Assembly (NCBI RefSeq): GCF_900186535.1
Contig: NZ_FYDE01000005.1
Span: forward strand, 1,712,895-1,776,894
Source of the DNA: Marasmitruncus massiliensis
GTDB taxonomy: Bacteria > Bacillota > Clostridia > Oscillospirales > Ruminococcaceae
DNA: 64,000 nucleotides
Direction of reading: 5' to 3'
Below the pieces are notes generated by a model. It saw only the letters and a program-made list of their open reading frames with translations, did not search any database and was not told the origin of the DNA. Made by a program: the position numbers and the translations under genes. Shown here in pieces: positions 42,490-52,278 of the stretch (position 1 is the first letter of the stretch; each line of letters begins with the position of its first letter).

Positions 42490-44076
42490 GTGAATCAAGC
42501 AAAGAACATTCTGCTCATTTTATGTGATGACATGGGGTATTCCGATATCGGCTGTTATGGGGGCCTGATTGAGACGCCAAATATTGATCGTCTTGCCTGG
42601 GAAGGGACCCGTTACACAAATTTCTATAACTGCCCCCGGTGCGCACCATCCAGGGCCAGTTTGCTCACCGGTTTGCATCCTCATCAGACTGGGATTGGTA
42701 TTCTGACTTACAATGACGGCCCATTGGGATATCCAGGTACTTTGAATCAGCAGTGCATGACCATTGCGCAGGTTCTTACCGACAAAGGCTATAGAAGTTA
42801 TCTGTCAGGTAAATGGCATCTGTCGGGTGATACCCGCAACGAAAATGAAAATTGGCCTTTGCATCGTGGTTTTGATCATCACTTTGGAACGCTGGCTGGA
42901 TCCGGTAGTTATTATAACCCGCATACGCTGATGCGGGACAATCAGAATATTGAACAGGAGATTGTCGGTCGGGACTTTTATTATACAGATGCCATCACCG
43001 ACAACGCAGTCAAGTTTATCCGCGAACACCGGCAGGCTTATCCTGAAAGCCCATTTTTTCAATATGTAGCCTATACGTCTCCACACTGGCCCCTACAAGC
43101 GCCCGAAAATGTGATAGCCAAATACAAAGGGCACTTTGATGAGGGATGGGATGTTTTACGTACACGCAAGCTTCAGCAAATGGTTAAGCTGGGTATTATC
43201 AATCAGGCATGGGCAGAATCGCCCAGAGATCCACAAATTCCTGCGTGGAAAGATATAGCGGATAAGGAATGGTACGCCAGGTGTATGGAAGTATATGCGG
43301 CCCAACTGGATGTAATGGATCAGGGAATTGGCAGGATTCTTTCTGTATTGGAAGAAATGGACGAGTTGGACAACACATTGATCTTTTTTCTTTCGGATAA
43401 TGGTGGTTGCAATGAGGAAATCAAAGCTCATCCACAACCCGGCGCTGATATTATCCCGTATGCCTGGACGCGTGAAAAAGATCCCATTTTGGTGGGTAAC
43501 CACAAAGACCACATGCCCGGAGGCGAGGACACCTTCCAAACATATACTTATTGGGCGAATCTTTCCAATGCACCCTTTCGCCTTTACAAGTCTTGGGTAC
43601 ATGAAGGTGGCATAGCAACCCCGCTGATTGTGCGCGGAGCCGATGCAAAAGCAGGAGAAATCTCCCACCGGCCTGGACAAATAACGGATATTGCTGCAAC
43701 AATTTATGAGGTAGCGGGTATAAATTATCCCCAAAAACACCAAGAGCAGCAAATGATCCCGTTGGAGGGTTGCAACCTGTTTGCTAAAGAACAGGAAGGG
43801 CGCCCTCTCTTTTGGGAGCATCAGGGCAATGGTGGCGTTCGCAAGGGGAAATGGAAAGCAGTATGCGAATACCCCAAGGCATGGGAACTTTACGACCTGG
43901 AAGCTGACCGTTGTGAGTTGAATGATCTAGCTCTCACCCATAAAGATGTGTTGGAGGAACTTGTTTCATTCTACTATCAATGGGCACAGCGGTGTGGCGT
44001 CCTACCCAGAGATCGAATTTTGTCTATACCTGGTCGCAAGACGGTACATAATCCCTTTTGCGACTGGATGATTTAG
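42490..44076 (+). CDS. Cytoplasmic arylsulfatase-type sulfatase inside the transporter operon
   Basis: A 528-residue formylglycine-dependent sulfatase. CAPSR (residues 51-55) is the Cys-type modification site. Metal ligands are Asp13-Asp14 in LCDDMG and Asp-Asn in FLSDNGG; catalytic residues are in LSGKWHL and SPHWPL. The protein starts directly in the catalytic domain with no signal peptide or lipobox, so it acts in the cytosol. Being encoded between tctC and tctB, with dgoDAK following, it should desulfate the imported compound. GTG start with GGGGAGAG upstream. Maturase genes are not in the window. Confidence 0.9.
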   Translation: MNQAKNILLILCDDMGYSDIGCYGGLIETPNIDRLAWEGTRYTNFYNCPRCAPSRASLLTGLHPHQTGIGILTYNDGPLGYPGTLNQQCMTIAQVLTDKGYRSYLSGKWHLSGDTRNENENWPLHRGFDHHFGTLAGSGSYYNPHTLMRDNQNIEQEIVGRDFYYTDAITDNAVKFIREHRQAYPESPFFQYVAYTSPHWPLQAPENVIAKYKGHFDEGWDVLRTRKLQQMVKLGIINQAWAESPRDPQIPAWKDIADKEWYARCMEVYAAQLDVMDQGIGRILSVLEEMDELDNTLIFFLSDNGGCNEEIKAHPQPGADIIPYAWTREKDPILVGNHKDHMPGGEDTFQTYTYWANLSNAPFRLYKSWVHEGGIATPLIVRGADAKAGEISHRPGQITDIAATIYEVAGINYPQKHQEQQMIPLEGCNLFAKEQEGRPLFWEHQGNGGVRKGKWKAVCEYPKAWELYDLEADRCELNDLALTHKDVLEELVSFYYQWAQRCGVLPRDRILSIPGRKTVHNPFCDWMI

Positions 44077-44080
44077 GAGG

Positions 44081-44587
44081 GTGGATATGGCGAAAAAAAC
44101 GAGAAATGACCTGATCTTTTATGCTGCATTTGTGGTGTTTGGTATTCTTTTGTGGTTTGCCATTCCACAGTTGATTTCTGGGAAACCGGGGTTCCAAGTT
44201 GATTCGCGCCTTTTTCCCAGGCTGATTGCGCTTCTTCTCATTTTTGTCGGTACGTGTAGCGCGATCACAACCTGGGTCGGGAACCGTAAAACCAATCTTG
44301 CCGCGGTACTGGCGGGCACTACTGAGAATACTCCTGCCGAGGAGGATGAGGAGGCAGTACCTGCGGGGGACAAAACCGGTACAATCCGGGTAGTGCTCAT
44401 GGCGGTTTTCATGGTTGCATATTCTCTGATGATTAAACCAGTCGGATTTATACCCACAACTGCAATCATTGTAACCGCTGTTTTGCTGCTACAAGGAGTA
44501 CGCAAGATTCCTTCTTATATTGCTGTTTATGTTGCAAGTGGAATCCTGTACTGTATATTCCGTTATCTTTTGATGGTTCAATTATAG
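44081..44587 (+). CDS. TctB-type small membrane subunit of the TTT transporter
   Basis: A 168-residue protein with four hydrophobic helices in two pairs (residues about 10-28, 45-62, 101-118, 125-160) separated by an acidic cytoplasmic loop (NTPAEEDEEAVPAGD). This is the normal TctB layout. It starts 4 bp after the sulfatase stop, with a GGAGGG site overlapping that stop, and is 12 bp from the TctA gene. Confidence 0.85.
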   Translation: MDMAKKTRNDLIFYAAFVVFGILLWFAIPQLISGKPGFQVDSRLFPRLIALLLIFVGTCSAITTWVGNRKTNLAAVLAGTTENTPAEEDEEAVPAGDKTGTIRVVLMAVFMVAYSLMIKPVGFIPTTAIIVTAVLLLQGVRKIPSYIAVYVASGILYCIFRYLLMVQL

Positions 44588-44599
44588 GGAGGAAAACTA

Positions 44600-46090
44600 A
44601 TGGATGTGATTGGAAGCGTCTTCGCATCACTCTTTACTTGGGAAAGCCTATTGTTCCTGAATATCGGTCTGGCAGCCGGGATTATGGTTGGAGCTCTGCC
44701 TGGCCTTACCTCTGCAATAGGCGTTGCGCTCTTACTCCCCCTAACCTACGGGTTGGACTCTGTCACCGGCGTACTCCTGCTTCTGGGAGCGTACTGCGGC
44801 GCGGTTTATGGCGGTTCTATCACTGCCATTCTTATTAAAACGCCGGGCACGCCTGCGGCGGCGGCTACGCTGCTGGATGGTCACACACTCGCGCAGAAGG
44901 GACATGCGGGTCTTGCGCTGGATTCTGCTCTCAAGGCCTCCACATTCGGTGGAGTCTTCAGCGCATTGCTGCTTTTGTTTGTCGCCCCCTTGCTTGCGAA
45001 GTTAGCGCTGCAATTTGGGCCCGCTGAATATTTTAGCCTAGCTGTGTTTGGATTGACCATTATTTCCGGGATCAGTGGTAAATCACTTGGTAAGGGACTG
45101 CTGATGGGAATCGTGGGTCTGTTGTTCACCACGGTCGGAGTTGATCGAATTTCGGGTAATGCCCGCTTTACCTTTGGCGTCAATGCACTATGGGGAGGCA
45201 TTACCATGATTCCCGCTATGGTTGGTCTGTTCGCAGTCAGTGAGCTGCTGGTTAAGATGAAGGCCGGCAGGGAAGCCCGCAGTACCGCCATGCAATACCA
45301 AAAAGAAAGCCTCTCTATCAAGAAATTCTTTTCTTACAGTAACACACTGGTAAAGTCCAGCCTGATTGGGTCTTTTGTGGGGGCGGTGCCAGGCACAGGG
45401 GCTTCTATTGCTGCCTTTATGAGTTATAACGAGGCGAAGCGATGCTCCAAAACGCCCGAGCTGTTCGGAACTGGTCATATTGATGGCATTATGGCACCGG
45501 AAAGCGCCAACAACGCGGTAACCGGTTCTGCGATGATTCCACTGCTCACATTAGGAATACCTGGTGATACCGTCACTGCAATTATGGTTGGCGCGTTAAT
45601 GATGCAGGGAATTGTGCCGGGACCACAACTGTTCGTGGAACAGAAACACTGGGTCTACAGCATTATGGTTGGGCTTTTGATTGTAAATATATTTATGTTT
45701 TTGCAGGGTAAGCTCTTTATCAAAGCGTTTGTGCAGGTAACCCGGGTATCTCAGCAAATCTTGATTCCTATTTTGTTGGTATTGTGTGTCATTGGTGCTT
45801 ATGCGGGCAACAACACAGTTGTTGACATTGTTATCATGGTTGGGTTCGGTATCGTGGGGTATTTCCTGCGCAAGTTTGAATTTCCGCTTACGCCAATGGT
45901 TATTGCACTGGTGCTTGGTCCATTGGCGGAAGAAAACTTGCGGCGGGCGTTGATCCTGTCTGATGGCAGTTTCGGCACATTTATTGCGCGACCGATTAGC
46001 GCTTTATTTCTGCTGATAGCCCTTTTTACCATTGCATGGCCATTTCTCAAGAAGTATCTAGAATGGAGGAGAGCCGTAAAACAGGCGTAA
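44600..46090 (+). CDS. TctA-type large permease of the TTT transporter
   Basis: A 496-residue membrane protein with about twelve helices. TctA signatures: [48 protein letters not shown] near the N-terminus and, in the second half, [43 protein letters not shown]. These paired Gly/Pro loops are the transport core. It is driven by ion gradients and takes substrate from TctC. It ends 4 bp before dgoD. Confidence 0.92.
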   Translation: MDVIGSVFASLFTWESLLFLNIGLAAGIMVGALPGLTSAIGVALLLPLTYGLDSVTGVLLLLGAYCGAVYGGSITAILIKTPGTPAAAATLLDGHTLAQKGHAGLALDSALKASTFGGVFSALLLLFVAPLLAKLALQFGPAEYFSLAVFGLTIISGISGKSLGKGLLMGIVGLLFTTVGVDRISGNARFTFGVNALWGGITMIPAMVGLFAVSELLVKMKAGREARSTAMQYQKESLSIKKFFSYSNTLVKSSLIGSFVGAVPGTGASIAAFMSYNEAKRCSKTPELFGTGHIDGIMAPESANNAVTGSAMIPLLTLGIPGDTVTAIMVGALMMQGIVPGPQLFVEQKHWVYSIMVGLLIVNIFMFLQGKLFIKAFVQVTRVSQQILIPILLVLCVIGAYAGNNTVVDIVIMVGFGIVGYFLRKFEFPLTPMVIALVLGPLAEENLRRALILSDGSFGTFIARPISALFLLIALFTIAWPFLKKYLEWRRAVKQA

Positions 46091-46094
46091 CCAA

Positions 46095-47243
46095 ATGAAA
46101 ATTACAAATATAAAAACCTACAATGTTCGTCCTCGATGGTGTTTTTTAAAAATAGAAACAGATGAAGGCATTACCGGGTGGGGAGAGCCTATCATCGAAG
46201 GCAAGGCAGATACAATTCGGGCTGCGGTACATGAGATGAGTGACTATTTGATTGGTCGTGACCCAAGACAGATTGAAGATATCTGGACCACTCTGTACCG
46301 GGCGGCGTTTTATCGGGGCGGACCGATTCTGATGAGTGCCATCTCCGGTATTGATCAGGCATTGTGGGATATAAAGGGCAAGTTTTATAACGCACCTATA
46401 TATGATTTGCTTGGAGGAAAATGTCGAGATACAGTCAAAACATACTGCTGGATTGGGGGTGACAGGCCTACTGATGTAGCCGCCGCTGCTCTGGATAAGA
46501 AAAAGCAGGGATACCAAGCAGTCAAGATGAATGCCACAGAGGAGCTGCAGTATCTAGACAGTTATGAGAAGATAGACGCAGTGCTAAAGCGCGTAGCCTC
46601 AATCCGTGAAGCGGTGGGAAAAGGCTTTGGTATTGCCATCGATTTTCATGGAAGGGTTCATCGACCAATGGCGAAAGTGCTTGCCAAAAAACTGGAAGAA
46701 TTTGATCCGTTATTTTTGGAGGAGCCGGTGCTTTCGGATCATATGGAAGCATTTCCTGAAATCGCCGCAGCCTGTAATATCCCGATTGCAACAGGAGAAC
46801 GTCTATATTCCCGCTGGGATTTCAAACGGTTACTGCAAACTGGTGGTGTGGATATTATCCAGCCTGATCTCTCCCATGCGGGAGGAATTACCGAGGTGCG
46901 TAAGATAGCTGCGATGGCGGAATGCTATGACATTGCACTGGCACCGCATTGCCCTCTGGGGCCAATTGCGCTTTCCGCCTGCCTGGCTGTCGATTTTACG
47001 ACTTATAATGCGGTCATCCAGGAGCAGAGCGCAGGTATCCATTACAATGTTGGCCGCGGCCTGATGGATTACGTAGTAAATAAAGACGACTTTGCTATAA
47101 CACAGGGGAAAATATGCCCACCAGTCCGCTCCGGTTTGGGAGTTGTCTTGAACGAGGAGATTATACTGGAAGAAGCGGTACATAACCACAACTGGAAAAA
47201 CCCCATCTGGAGGCATGAAGACGGTTCCATCGCAGAGTGGTAG
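46095..47243 (+). CDS. dgoD: D-galactonate dehydratase
   Basis: A 382-residue mandelate-racemase-subgroup enolase superfamily enzyme. It matches E. coli DgoD closely: the start [59 protein letters not shown], the metal-ligand runs IDFHGR and [17 protein letters not shown], and [20 protein letters not shown] with the catalytic His. It dehydrates D-galactonate to 2-dehydro-3-deoxy-D-galactonate. It begins 4 bp after tctA and so is translationally linked to uptake. Confidence 0.93.
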   Translation: MKITNIKTYNVRPRWCFLKIETDEGITGWGEPIIEGKADTIRAAVHEMSDYLIGRDPRQIEDIWTTLYRAAFYRGGPILMSAISGIDQALWDIKGKFYNAPIYDLLGGKCRDTVKTYCWIGGDRPTDVAAAALDKKKQGYQAVKMNATEELQYLDSYEKIDAVLKRVASIREAVGKGFGIAIDFHGRVHRPMAKVLAKKLEEFDPLFLEEPVLSDHMEAFPEIAAACNIPIATGERLYSRWDFKRLLQTGGVDIIQPDLSHAGGITEVRKIAAMAECYDIALAPHCPLGPIALSACLAVDFTTYNAVIQEQSAGIHYNVGRGLMDYVVNKDDFAITQGKICPPVRSGLGVVLNEEIILEEAVHNHNWKNPIWRHEDGSIAEW

Positions 47244-47261
47244 AGAAGGTTTGTAATAGAT

Positions 47262-47405
47262 ATGCGGGAACGGGTAATTAACGCTATACCGGGGTATAAA
47301 ATGATTGCAATTATTCGGCGCGATTTACACCGTCCCGGCGTGTGCGCAGGAATACCGGGCCATTACCGCAAAGTTGTAGTCAAGATTAATGTGGACCTTT
47401 TATGA
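47262..47405 (+). CDS. Short ORF resembling the N-terminus of a KDPG aldolase
   Basis: A 47-residue frame in the 189-bp gap between dgoD and dgoA. It starts MRERVINAIPGYKMIAIIRR, which is like the first strand of KDPG/KDPGal aldolases, then diverges. It may be the relic of a duplicated or replaced dgoA 5' end. The next gene has its own GAAAGGGGGAGAGG region. A functional product is unlikely. Confidence 0.4.
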   Translation: MRERVINAIPGYKMIAIIRRDLHRPGVCAGIPGHYRKVVVKINVDLL

Positions 47406-47432
47406 TATATGAAAGGGGGAGAGGTTTGAAAT

Positions 47433-48083
47433 ATGGTAGATATTCTTTTACAGGTGCGTAAATATCGCATCATCGTCGCTCTGCGGGGGATTCAGCCGAA
47501 GGATGTAACGGCTGCCGCCCGCGCCCTTTATGACGGAGGAATCCGTCTGCTGGAAATCACTTTTGACCAAGCGGACCCAAATACCGAAGCTAAGACCGCA
47601 GATGCCATTTCAGCCGTTCGCCGAGAATTTACCGATCGCATATTGGTCGGCGCCGGAACCATCCTGACTCCTGACCAGGCTAAAGTGGCTGTGGAGGCCG
47701 GTGCGGAATACCTTCTGTCCCCGCATTTTGATCCCACCGTGGTTACAGCCGCCCGCGCACTGAATGTTCCTTCCATTCCCGGCGCTTTTACTCCGAGCGA
47801 GGTCGCGGCAGCCTGGGAGGCCGGAGCCTCTATGGTCAAGCTCTTCCCGGCGGGAAAGCTTGGTATCCCCTATCTAAAAGACATGGCGGCTCCTCTGGGA
47901 CATATCCCGCTTTTGCCCATGGGAGGAGTGGATTTGGCCAACATGAACGACTATCTGGCTCTTTCAAACGTGGCCGGTATTGGAATCGGCTCCGCAATCG
48001 TGAAACGTTCACTGATCGAGAAAGGCGACTTTGAAGGCCTATGCAAATTGGCGCGCAGCTTCACTGAAAAGCTGCCGCAGTAA
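47433..48083 (+). CDS. dgoA: 2-dehydro-3-deoxy-6-phosphogalactonate aldolase (KDPG-aldolase family)
   Basis: A 216-residue class I aldolase barrel. Landmarks: IIVALRGI (phosphate/pyruvate Arg), LLEITFDQ with the catalytic Glu, LVGAGTILTPDQA, FLLSPHFDP-like YLLSPHFDPTV, and VKLFPAGKLG, where the first Lys forms the Schiff base. It cleaves 2-dehydro-3-deoxy-6-phosphogalactonate to pyruvate and glyceraldehyde-3-phosphate. Neighbouring dgoD and dgoK define the galactonate assignment; KDPG itself cannot be excluded. Confidence 0.9.
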   Translation: MVDILLQVRKYRIIVALRGIQPKDVTAAARALYDGGIRLLEITFDQADPNTEAKTADAISAVRREFTDRILVGAGTILTPDQAKVAVEAGAEYLLSPHFDPTVVTAARALNVPSIPGAFTPSEVAAAWEAGASMVKLFPAGKLGIPYLKDMAAPLGHIPLLPMGGVDLANMNDYLALSNVAGIGIGSAIVKRSLIEKGDFEGLCKLARSFTEKLPQ

Positions 48084-48102
48084 TGGAAAAGGAGAAAAGC
48101 TG

Positions 48103-49101
48103 ATGGGCTCTTACATCATCACGATCGACAGCGGTACTACCAATACACGCGCCTTTCTCTGGAATGATGACCGCCGGGTAGTCGCCCGGGCAAAGCGGGA
48201 GGTCGGCGTGCGCAATACCGCCATCGACGGCAACAACAGGAAACTCAGGGAGGGCGTAAAGGATTGTATCCATGAAGTCCTGTCCAAGTCCGGACTCGGG
48301 GAATCTGACTTAAAGAGCGTATTGGCAAGCGGCATGATCTCATCCAACGTTGGGCTGGTGGAGATTCCCCATTGTGTGGCTCCTGTCGGTATCGGCGATT
48401 TGGCTGCCGCAGCGAAACAAGTATCTCTTCCCGAAGTCTGTTCCGTACCCATCACCTTTATTCCCGGCGTCAAAAATGCCGTTGAAACGGTTGACCTGAC
48501 TAATTTCGAGTCTATGGATATTATGCGTGGTGAGGAAGTTGAGAGCGCCGCACTTATGGAAATATTCCCTCAGGGACGGGAATATCTGTTCTTACTGCCG
48601 GGCTCACACATGAAATTTGTTTCAGTGAATGCCGGTGGGAAAATCACCGGATGCCTTACCAGCATCAGCGGTGAATTGCTTTCCTGCATTACAAACGATA
48701 CCATAATCGCAGATGCAGTCAATCGGAAATTTGCTTCTGCGGAAACCTATGACCGCCAAATGGTACTCTTGGGCTACGAGACCGCAAGGAAAACCGGTAT
48801 AGGTCGGGCATGCTTTTCGGCCCGTATCCTTAGCCAATTTTCCGGGCAAAGCTCTGAGATGCTTTCAAATTACATTTTAGGTGTGGCTCTTCAGAGTGAT
48901 GTGACCAGCATTCGGAACTCTGGTGCCCTGACCGTCGGGCCACAGACCGAAGTGGTGATTGCGGGCAATATGCCCGTGCAGCAAGCTATATCGGATATTC
49001 TGAAATATGACGGTTACTTTCGGAACATTCACGCCTACATACCGCAATCCGACATCCCTCTTTCTGCTCTGGGTGCGTGGACTATCATGAATGTACATTG
49101 A
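48103..49101 (+). CDS. dgoK: 2-dehydro-3-deoxygalactonokinase
   Basis: A 332-residue sugar-acid kinase of the DgoK family (ASKHA fold). ATG 48103 follows AAAAGGAG, and the upstream frame is ignored. It begins IITIDSGTTNTRAFLW, the phosphate-1 loop, and includes GMISSNVGLVEIPH and LPGSHMKFVSV. It phosphorylates 2-dehydro-3-deoxygalactonate at O6, between DgoD and DgoA in the pathway. It is the last gene of the operon and is followed by a terminator. Confidence 0.92.
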   Translation: MGSYIITIDSGTTNTRAFLWNDDRRVVARAKREVGVRNTAIDGNNRKLREGVKDCIHEVLSKSGLGESDLKSVLASGMISSNVGLVEIPHCVAPVGIGDLAAAAKQVSLPEVCSVPITFIPGVKNAVETVDLTNFESMDIMRGEEVESAALMEIFPQGREYLFLLPGSHMKFVSVNAGGKITGCLTSISGELLSCITNDTIIADAVNRKFASAETYDRQMVLLGYETARKTGIGRACFSARILSQFSGQSSEMLSNYILGVALQSDVTSIRNSGALTVGPQTEVVIAGNMPVQQAISDILKYDGYFRNIHAYIPQSDIPLSALGAWTIMNVH

Positions 49102-49181
49102 GAACCTTGCTCTTTCGAACGGCGTTTTGGCGCTCCGGGTTATGCTTATAAAATGATCCCAATGTAGACGAGCAATCGACC

Positions 49182-49227
49182 GAAAAGCTGCTTCAGCGTA
49201 CCTGTGGTACAGCTGGAGCAGCTTTTC
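49182..49227 (+). terminator. Terminator of the galactonate operon
   Basis: GAAAAGCTGCTtCAGC pairs with GCTGgAGCAGCTTTTC, followed by a CTTTC run, 80 bp after dgoK. Confidence 0.8.
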
Positions 49228-49234
49228 CTTTCAT

Positions 49235-49535
49235 TAATCTCATCCAGCATCTTTGGTGTCAGCCGCTTGTGAAAGTACGCTATCAGCAACGGGTCGAACG
49301 GCGGTCATCTGCAGAAGTATTGGAGAATGGCCCTTTCTAGGTCTAGAGTGCTGCTTCTTCGTCACAATAACCGTTCAGCCTAATGTTGCACATAGCCACT
49401 GTCAACCGAAGCGACTTGGCTAACTGCTCTTTTAGTTCGTAAAAAGTTTGGCGTACCGCAGTTCAATCTCCTCCCAAGGGATGATGCGGGACTTTTTGAT
49501 CGATCTGTTTTCCGGATTTAGCTTCATCCCAAGGC
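49235..49535 (-). pseudogene. Transposase N-terminal remnant (IS1182/IS5-like)
   Basis: The minus strand reads LGMKLNPENRSIKKS, then IPWEEIELRYAKLF, and, after stops and frame changes, a GYCDEEAAL segment and PFDPLLIAYFHKRLTPKMLDEINE. These match, in order, the N-terminal DUF772 part of clostridial transposases. No catalytic core is present. The rest of the 737-bp gap up to 49839 is AT-rich or unassigned. Confidence 0.6.
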
Positions 49536-49839
49536 TGCACCGAAATATCTCAGACTGAGTTGATTGTAAAAAATTAAATCTATTATATTTTCCAATGCTT
49601 AATGATAACTTTAATAATAGTAAAAAGGCAGATCAGCAGGCTGGTATACCTTGATATTAGGATGTCACGTTCCAATGGACAGGCCATATCCACAACTGGG
49701 GTCAGATTTTCCTCTGACTCAGCGTCGATTTCCCAAGCAGGATTAAGTCTTTCCTCTTCGAGGTATTAGCATAGCTTCCTCTACAAATTCTTGTTTAGCC
49801 TGTGATTCCAGACCAAGTTTAACCGTGCAGACACCAGCA

Positions 49840-50634
49840 TCACATGGTCTCAGGATTGGAAACAACGATTACCTCGGTACCAAGATTTCTGTAATAGGAC
49901 AGATACTCTTCCGGAGTATGACTGTCTGTAATCAATGTAAAGTGCTGATTGAGAGCAGAAACGTGAACAAGATTTTTCTTGCCCAGTTTAGTGTGGTCGG
50001 CCAGTACGACCACATGCTTTGACGAAGAAATGACAGTAGAAAAAACACCGGCTTCCAACAAGTTATAAGCATATAGATTTCCGTTTTCATCTAAAGCGGA
50101 GGAACTGATGAAGGCACAATCAATCGTAAAATCGGAAATCATTTTTTCTGCGATATAGCCGGTTGCATTGAGCGAAGGAAGAATCAGTTGGCCGCCGACC
50201 ATTATTACGGTGTTTTTATCCGATGCTGCTAAAATGGTAGAGATATATAAATTATCCGTAATGATGGGAACGGAAAGGCCGGGACTCATTTGTTTGGCCA
50301 TACAATAAATGGTCGATCCAGAACCTAAAAAAATAGAATTCGGGTGGTTTGAGCAAATATGTGTTTGAAGATATTCCACACCGTGGCGCCCAATCGCCGC
50401 CTTGCATTCATAATTTACACCAATCCTTAGCTCAAACGCGGCCTCGGATTTCTCGCTTTGCCGAACGCTGGCTCCGCCGTGAAAGCGTGAGATTTTTCCT
50501 TGTTTTTCTAAGGCGGCCAAATCTCTGCGTATTGTCATCTCCGAGACTTGAAAAGCCGCAGTCAATTCAAGGGTGCTTACATTTTCGTGATTTTCAATGT
50601 AGTCGTAAATTTGTGCCAATCGTTCTCGTTTCAT
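49840..50634 (-). CDS. DeoR-family transcriptional regulator
   Basis: A 264-residue sugar-responsive repressor. N-terminal HTH (residues 1-56): VSTLELTAAFQVSEMTIRRDLAALEKQGKI and FHGGA; the rest is the DeoR sensor domain (IFLGSGSTIYCMAKQM with the phosphate-binding loop, VIMVGGQL, DCAFISSSALDENG, VVVLADHTKLGKK). DeoR proteins bind a phosphorylated sugar as inducer. It is divergent from the ten-gene sulfatase operon, so it should control it, perhaps sensing a hexose or hexitol phosphate made there. Confidence 0.9.
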   Translation of the reverse strand: MKRERLAQIYDYIENHENVSTLELTAAFQVSEMTIRRDLAALEKQGKISRFHGGASVRQSEKSEAAFELRIGVNYECKAAIGRHGVEYLQTHICSNHPNSIFLGSGSTIYCMAKQMSPGLSVPIITDNLYISTILAASDKNTVIMVGGQLILPSLNATGYIAEKMISDFTIDCAFISSSALDENGNLYAYNLLEAGVFSTVISSSKHVVVLADHTKLGKKNLVHVSALNQHFTLITDSHTPEEYLSYYRNLGTEVIVVSNPETM

Positions 50635-50790
50635 TCATTTCACCCAATGATTGTTGAATTTGTTTAATTTACCCAGTTGTTGACAGGCGAAAGCAAGTCG
50701 CTACAGAAAAAAGTCAAAATACAAATTCGTATATGTTTGATATTAATATAACATCTTTTCTTTTTGGATGCAATAGCAATTCGCACATAA

Positions 50791-50931
50791 CAAACATTTC
50801 TGAGTTGTGCACCCAAACAAATTTAACCAAATCCAAACACTATTTTGCAAAATTATATTGACTCGTGCAAATATAAATGTAAAAATAAGAGCGCGATCAA
50901 AATCCGAACAATCATCAAACAGTATTCGAAC
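50791..50931. promoter_or_regulatory. Array of CAAACA/CGAACA repeats, putative DeoR operators
   Basis: The 356-bp divergent region holds CAAACA at 50791, 50814 and 50834, then CGAACA, CAAACA, CGAACA at 50904, 50915 and 50926. The last three are exactly 11 bp apart, i.e. on one face of the helix. TTGACT near 50869 may be the -35 box for the operon. DeoR-type repressors often use such direct repeats. Confidence 0.5.
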
Positions 50932-50990
50932 ATTGGATGCGGGGTGAAGTTCGTATTCGCGGACAAAAATTAATTTTTGGAGGATTGAAA

Positions 50991-52184
50991 ATGAGAAGGT
51001 TAATCGCATCTGTTCTTGCAATTGCTTTTGCGCTCTCGATCACGGCCTGTAGCGGCCAGTCTGAAAGTGTTGCATCGACACCGGTATCGGCATCCCAATC
51101 AGAAGTGGCATCCCAATCTGTAGCGGCATCGCTACCCGCTGACCAGTATAAATTAACAGAGAAGGGGACTCTGACGCCCGAGACCATCGAGGCGCTTGCA
51201 GGGACTAAACTTACCGGAAAAACGATTTCTGTAGGAACCATGGCCATGCCTTTGGGACTTCCTGTTTACATTGCCAAGGAAAAAGGGTTGTTTGAAAAGG
51301 CTGGGCTGGATGTGTCAATCGACATTTTTGCTTCCGGAACCCCCATCAACGAGGCGATGGCTGCAAAGCAATTTGATATCGCTGTCAGTGGCTGGGCATC
51401 CGCGTTTGCTCTTGCTACCGGTGAATACACTTACATTGGCGACGGATGCATGTCCTACTACGGGCAGAAGATCTTCGGACGTCCGGACGCCGCATATGCG
51501 AGCGATACCTCTTCTGGCATCGACGGTGTACTCGGCTCGGCTGAAACCATTAAAAACGCAGTGGTTCTGGCCCCCTCAAATACCTCTTCTCATTTCCTTA
51601 CACTGCAATATGTGAAGGCACTCGGTCTGGAAACGAGTGACATTGAATTCACAAACATGCAATATGCGGATGCATATTCAGCTTTTATCACTGGTAATGG
51701 GGATTTAATTGCAACCACAAACCCGTATAATCAGCAGCTTACTGATGCGGGCTACGTGGAAGTATGCGACCTGAATAATATTCTGGACTGCATGATCGCG
51801 GATGCGGTGTACTGCCAGAATGATATGATGGACAAGAGCCGCGCTGCTGACATTTTGGCCTTTATGGACTGCTACTATGTAGCGGCTGACATGCTGGTAA
51901 AAGACCCGGATTCGTTATGGTATAAAGCTGGTATGGAGTGGTATGCAGAAAACGGATATACTTACACGGATGAGGATATGTTGCAAGAAATTGACTCCCG
52001 TACTTTTAATACTTATGATACGCTGTGCACGCCGGAACATCAATTCGGCTATGGTATGGTCGTTTTGACAGAATTCTACAATAGTGTGGATTCCATTGAG
52101 GATGAGGGTGTGGAGAATACTAAGAACTGTATTGATCCTTCCTTTGTAATAACCTTGATGGATGCGCATAAGCAGGCGACCTAA
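50991..52184 (+). CDS. NitT/TauT-type ABC substrate-binding lipoprotein
   Basis: A 397-residue binding protein of the NMT1/SsuA-like group. ATG 50991 follows TTTGGAGG, and the lipobox is SITAC (Cys18), so the longer frame from 50937 is rejected. After a Ser-rich linker the mature domain begins KTISVGTMAMPLGLPVYIAKEKGLFEKAG, with the typical FASGTPINEAMAAKQFDIAVSG. SsuA/TauA relatives bind sulfonates and sulfate esters. With a sulfatase in the operon, the ligand is likely a sulfated or sulfonated sugar. Confidence 0.88.
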   Translation: MRRLIASVLAIAFALSITACSGQSESVASTPVSASQSEVASQSVAASLPADQYKLTEKGTLTPETIEALAGTKLTGKTISVGTMAMPLGLPVYIAKEKGLFEKAGLDVSIDIFASGTPINEAMAAKQFDIAVSGWASAFALATGEYTYIGDGCMSYYGQKIFGRPDAAYASDTSSGIDGVLGSAETIKNAVVLAPSNTSSHFLTLQYVKALGLETSDIEFTNMQYADAYSAFITGNGDLIATTNPYNQQLTDAGYVEVCDLNNILDCMIADAVYCQNDMMDKSRAADILAFMDCYYVAADMLVKDPDSLWYKAGMEWYAENGYTYTDEDMLQEIDSRTFNTYDTLCTPEHQFGYGMVVLTEFYNSVDSIEDEGVENTKNCIDPSFVITLMDAHKQAT

Positions 52185-52278
52185 CCTGAATTTATCGGAA
52201 GCCGATTTATTATGCAAAATGGAGGAACTCAGATGTTGCATTTGAATTCCTCCATACTTTTAGGAAGTGAAGGTAAAA

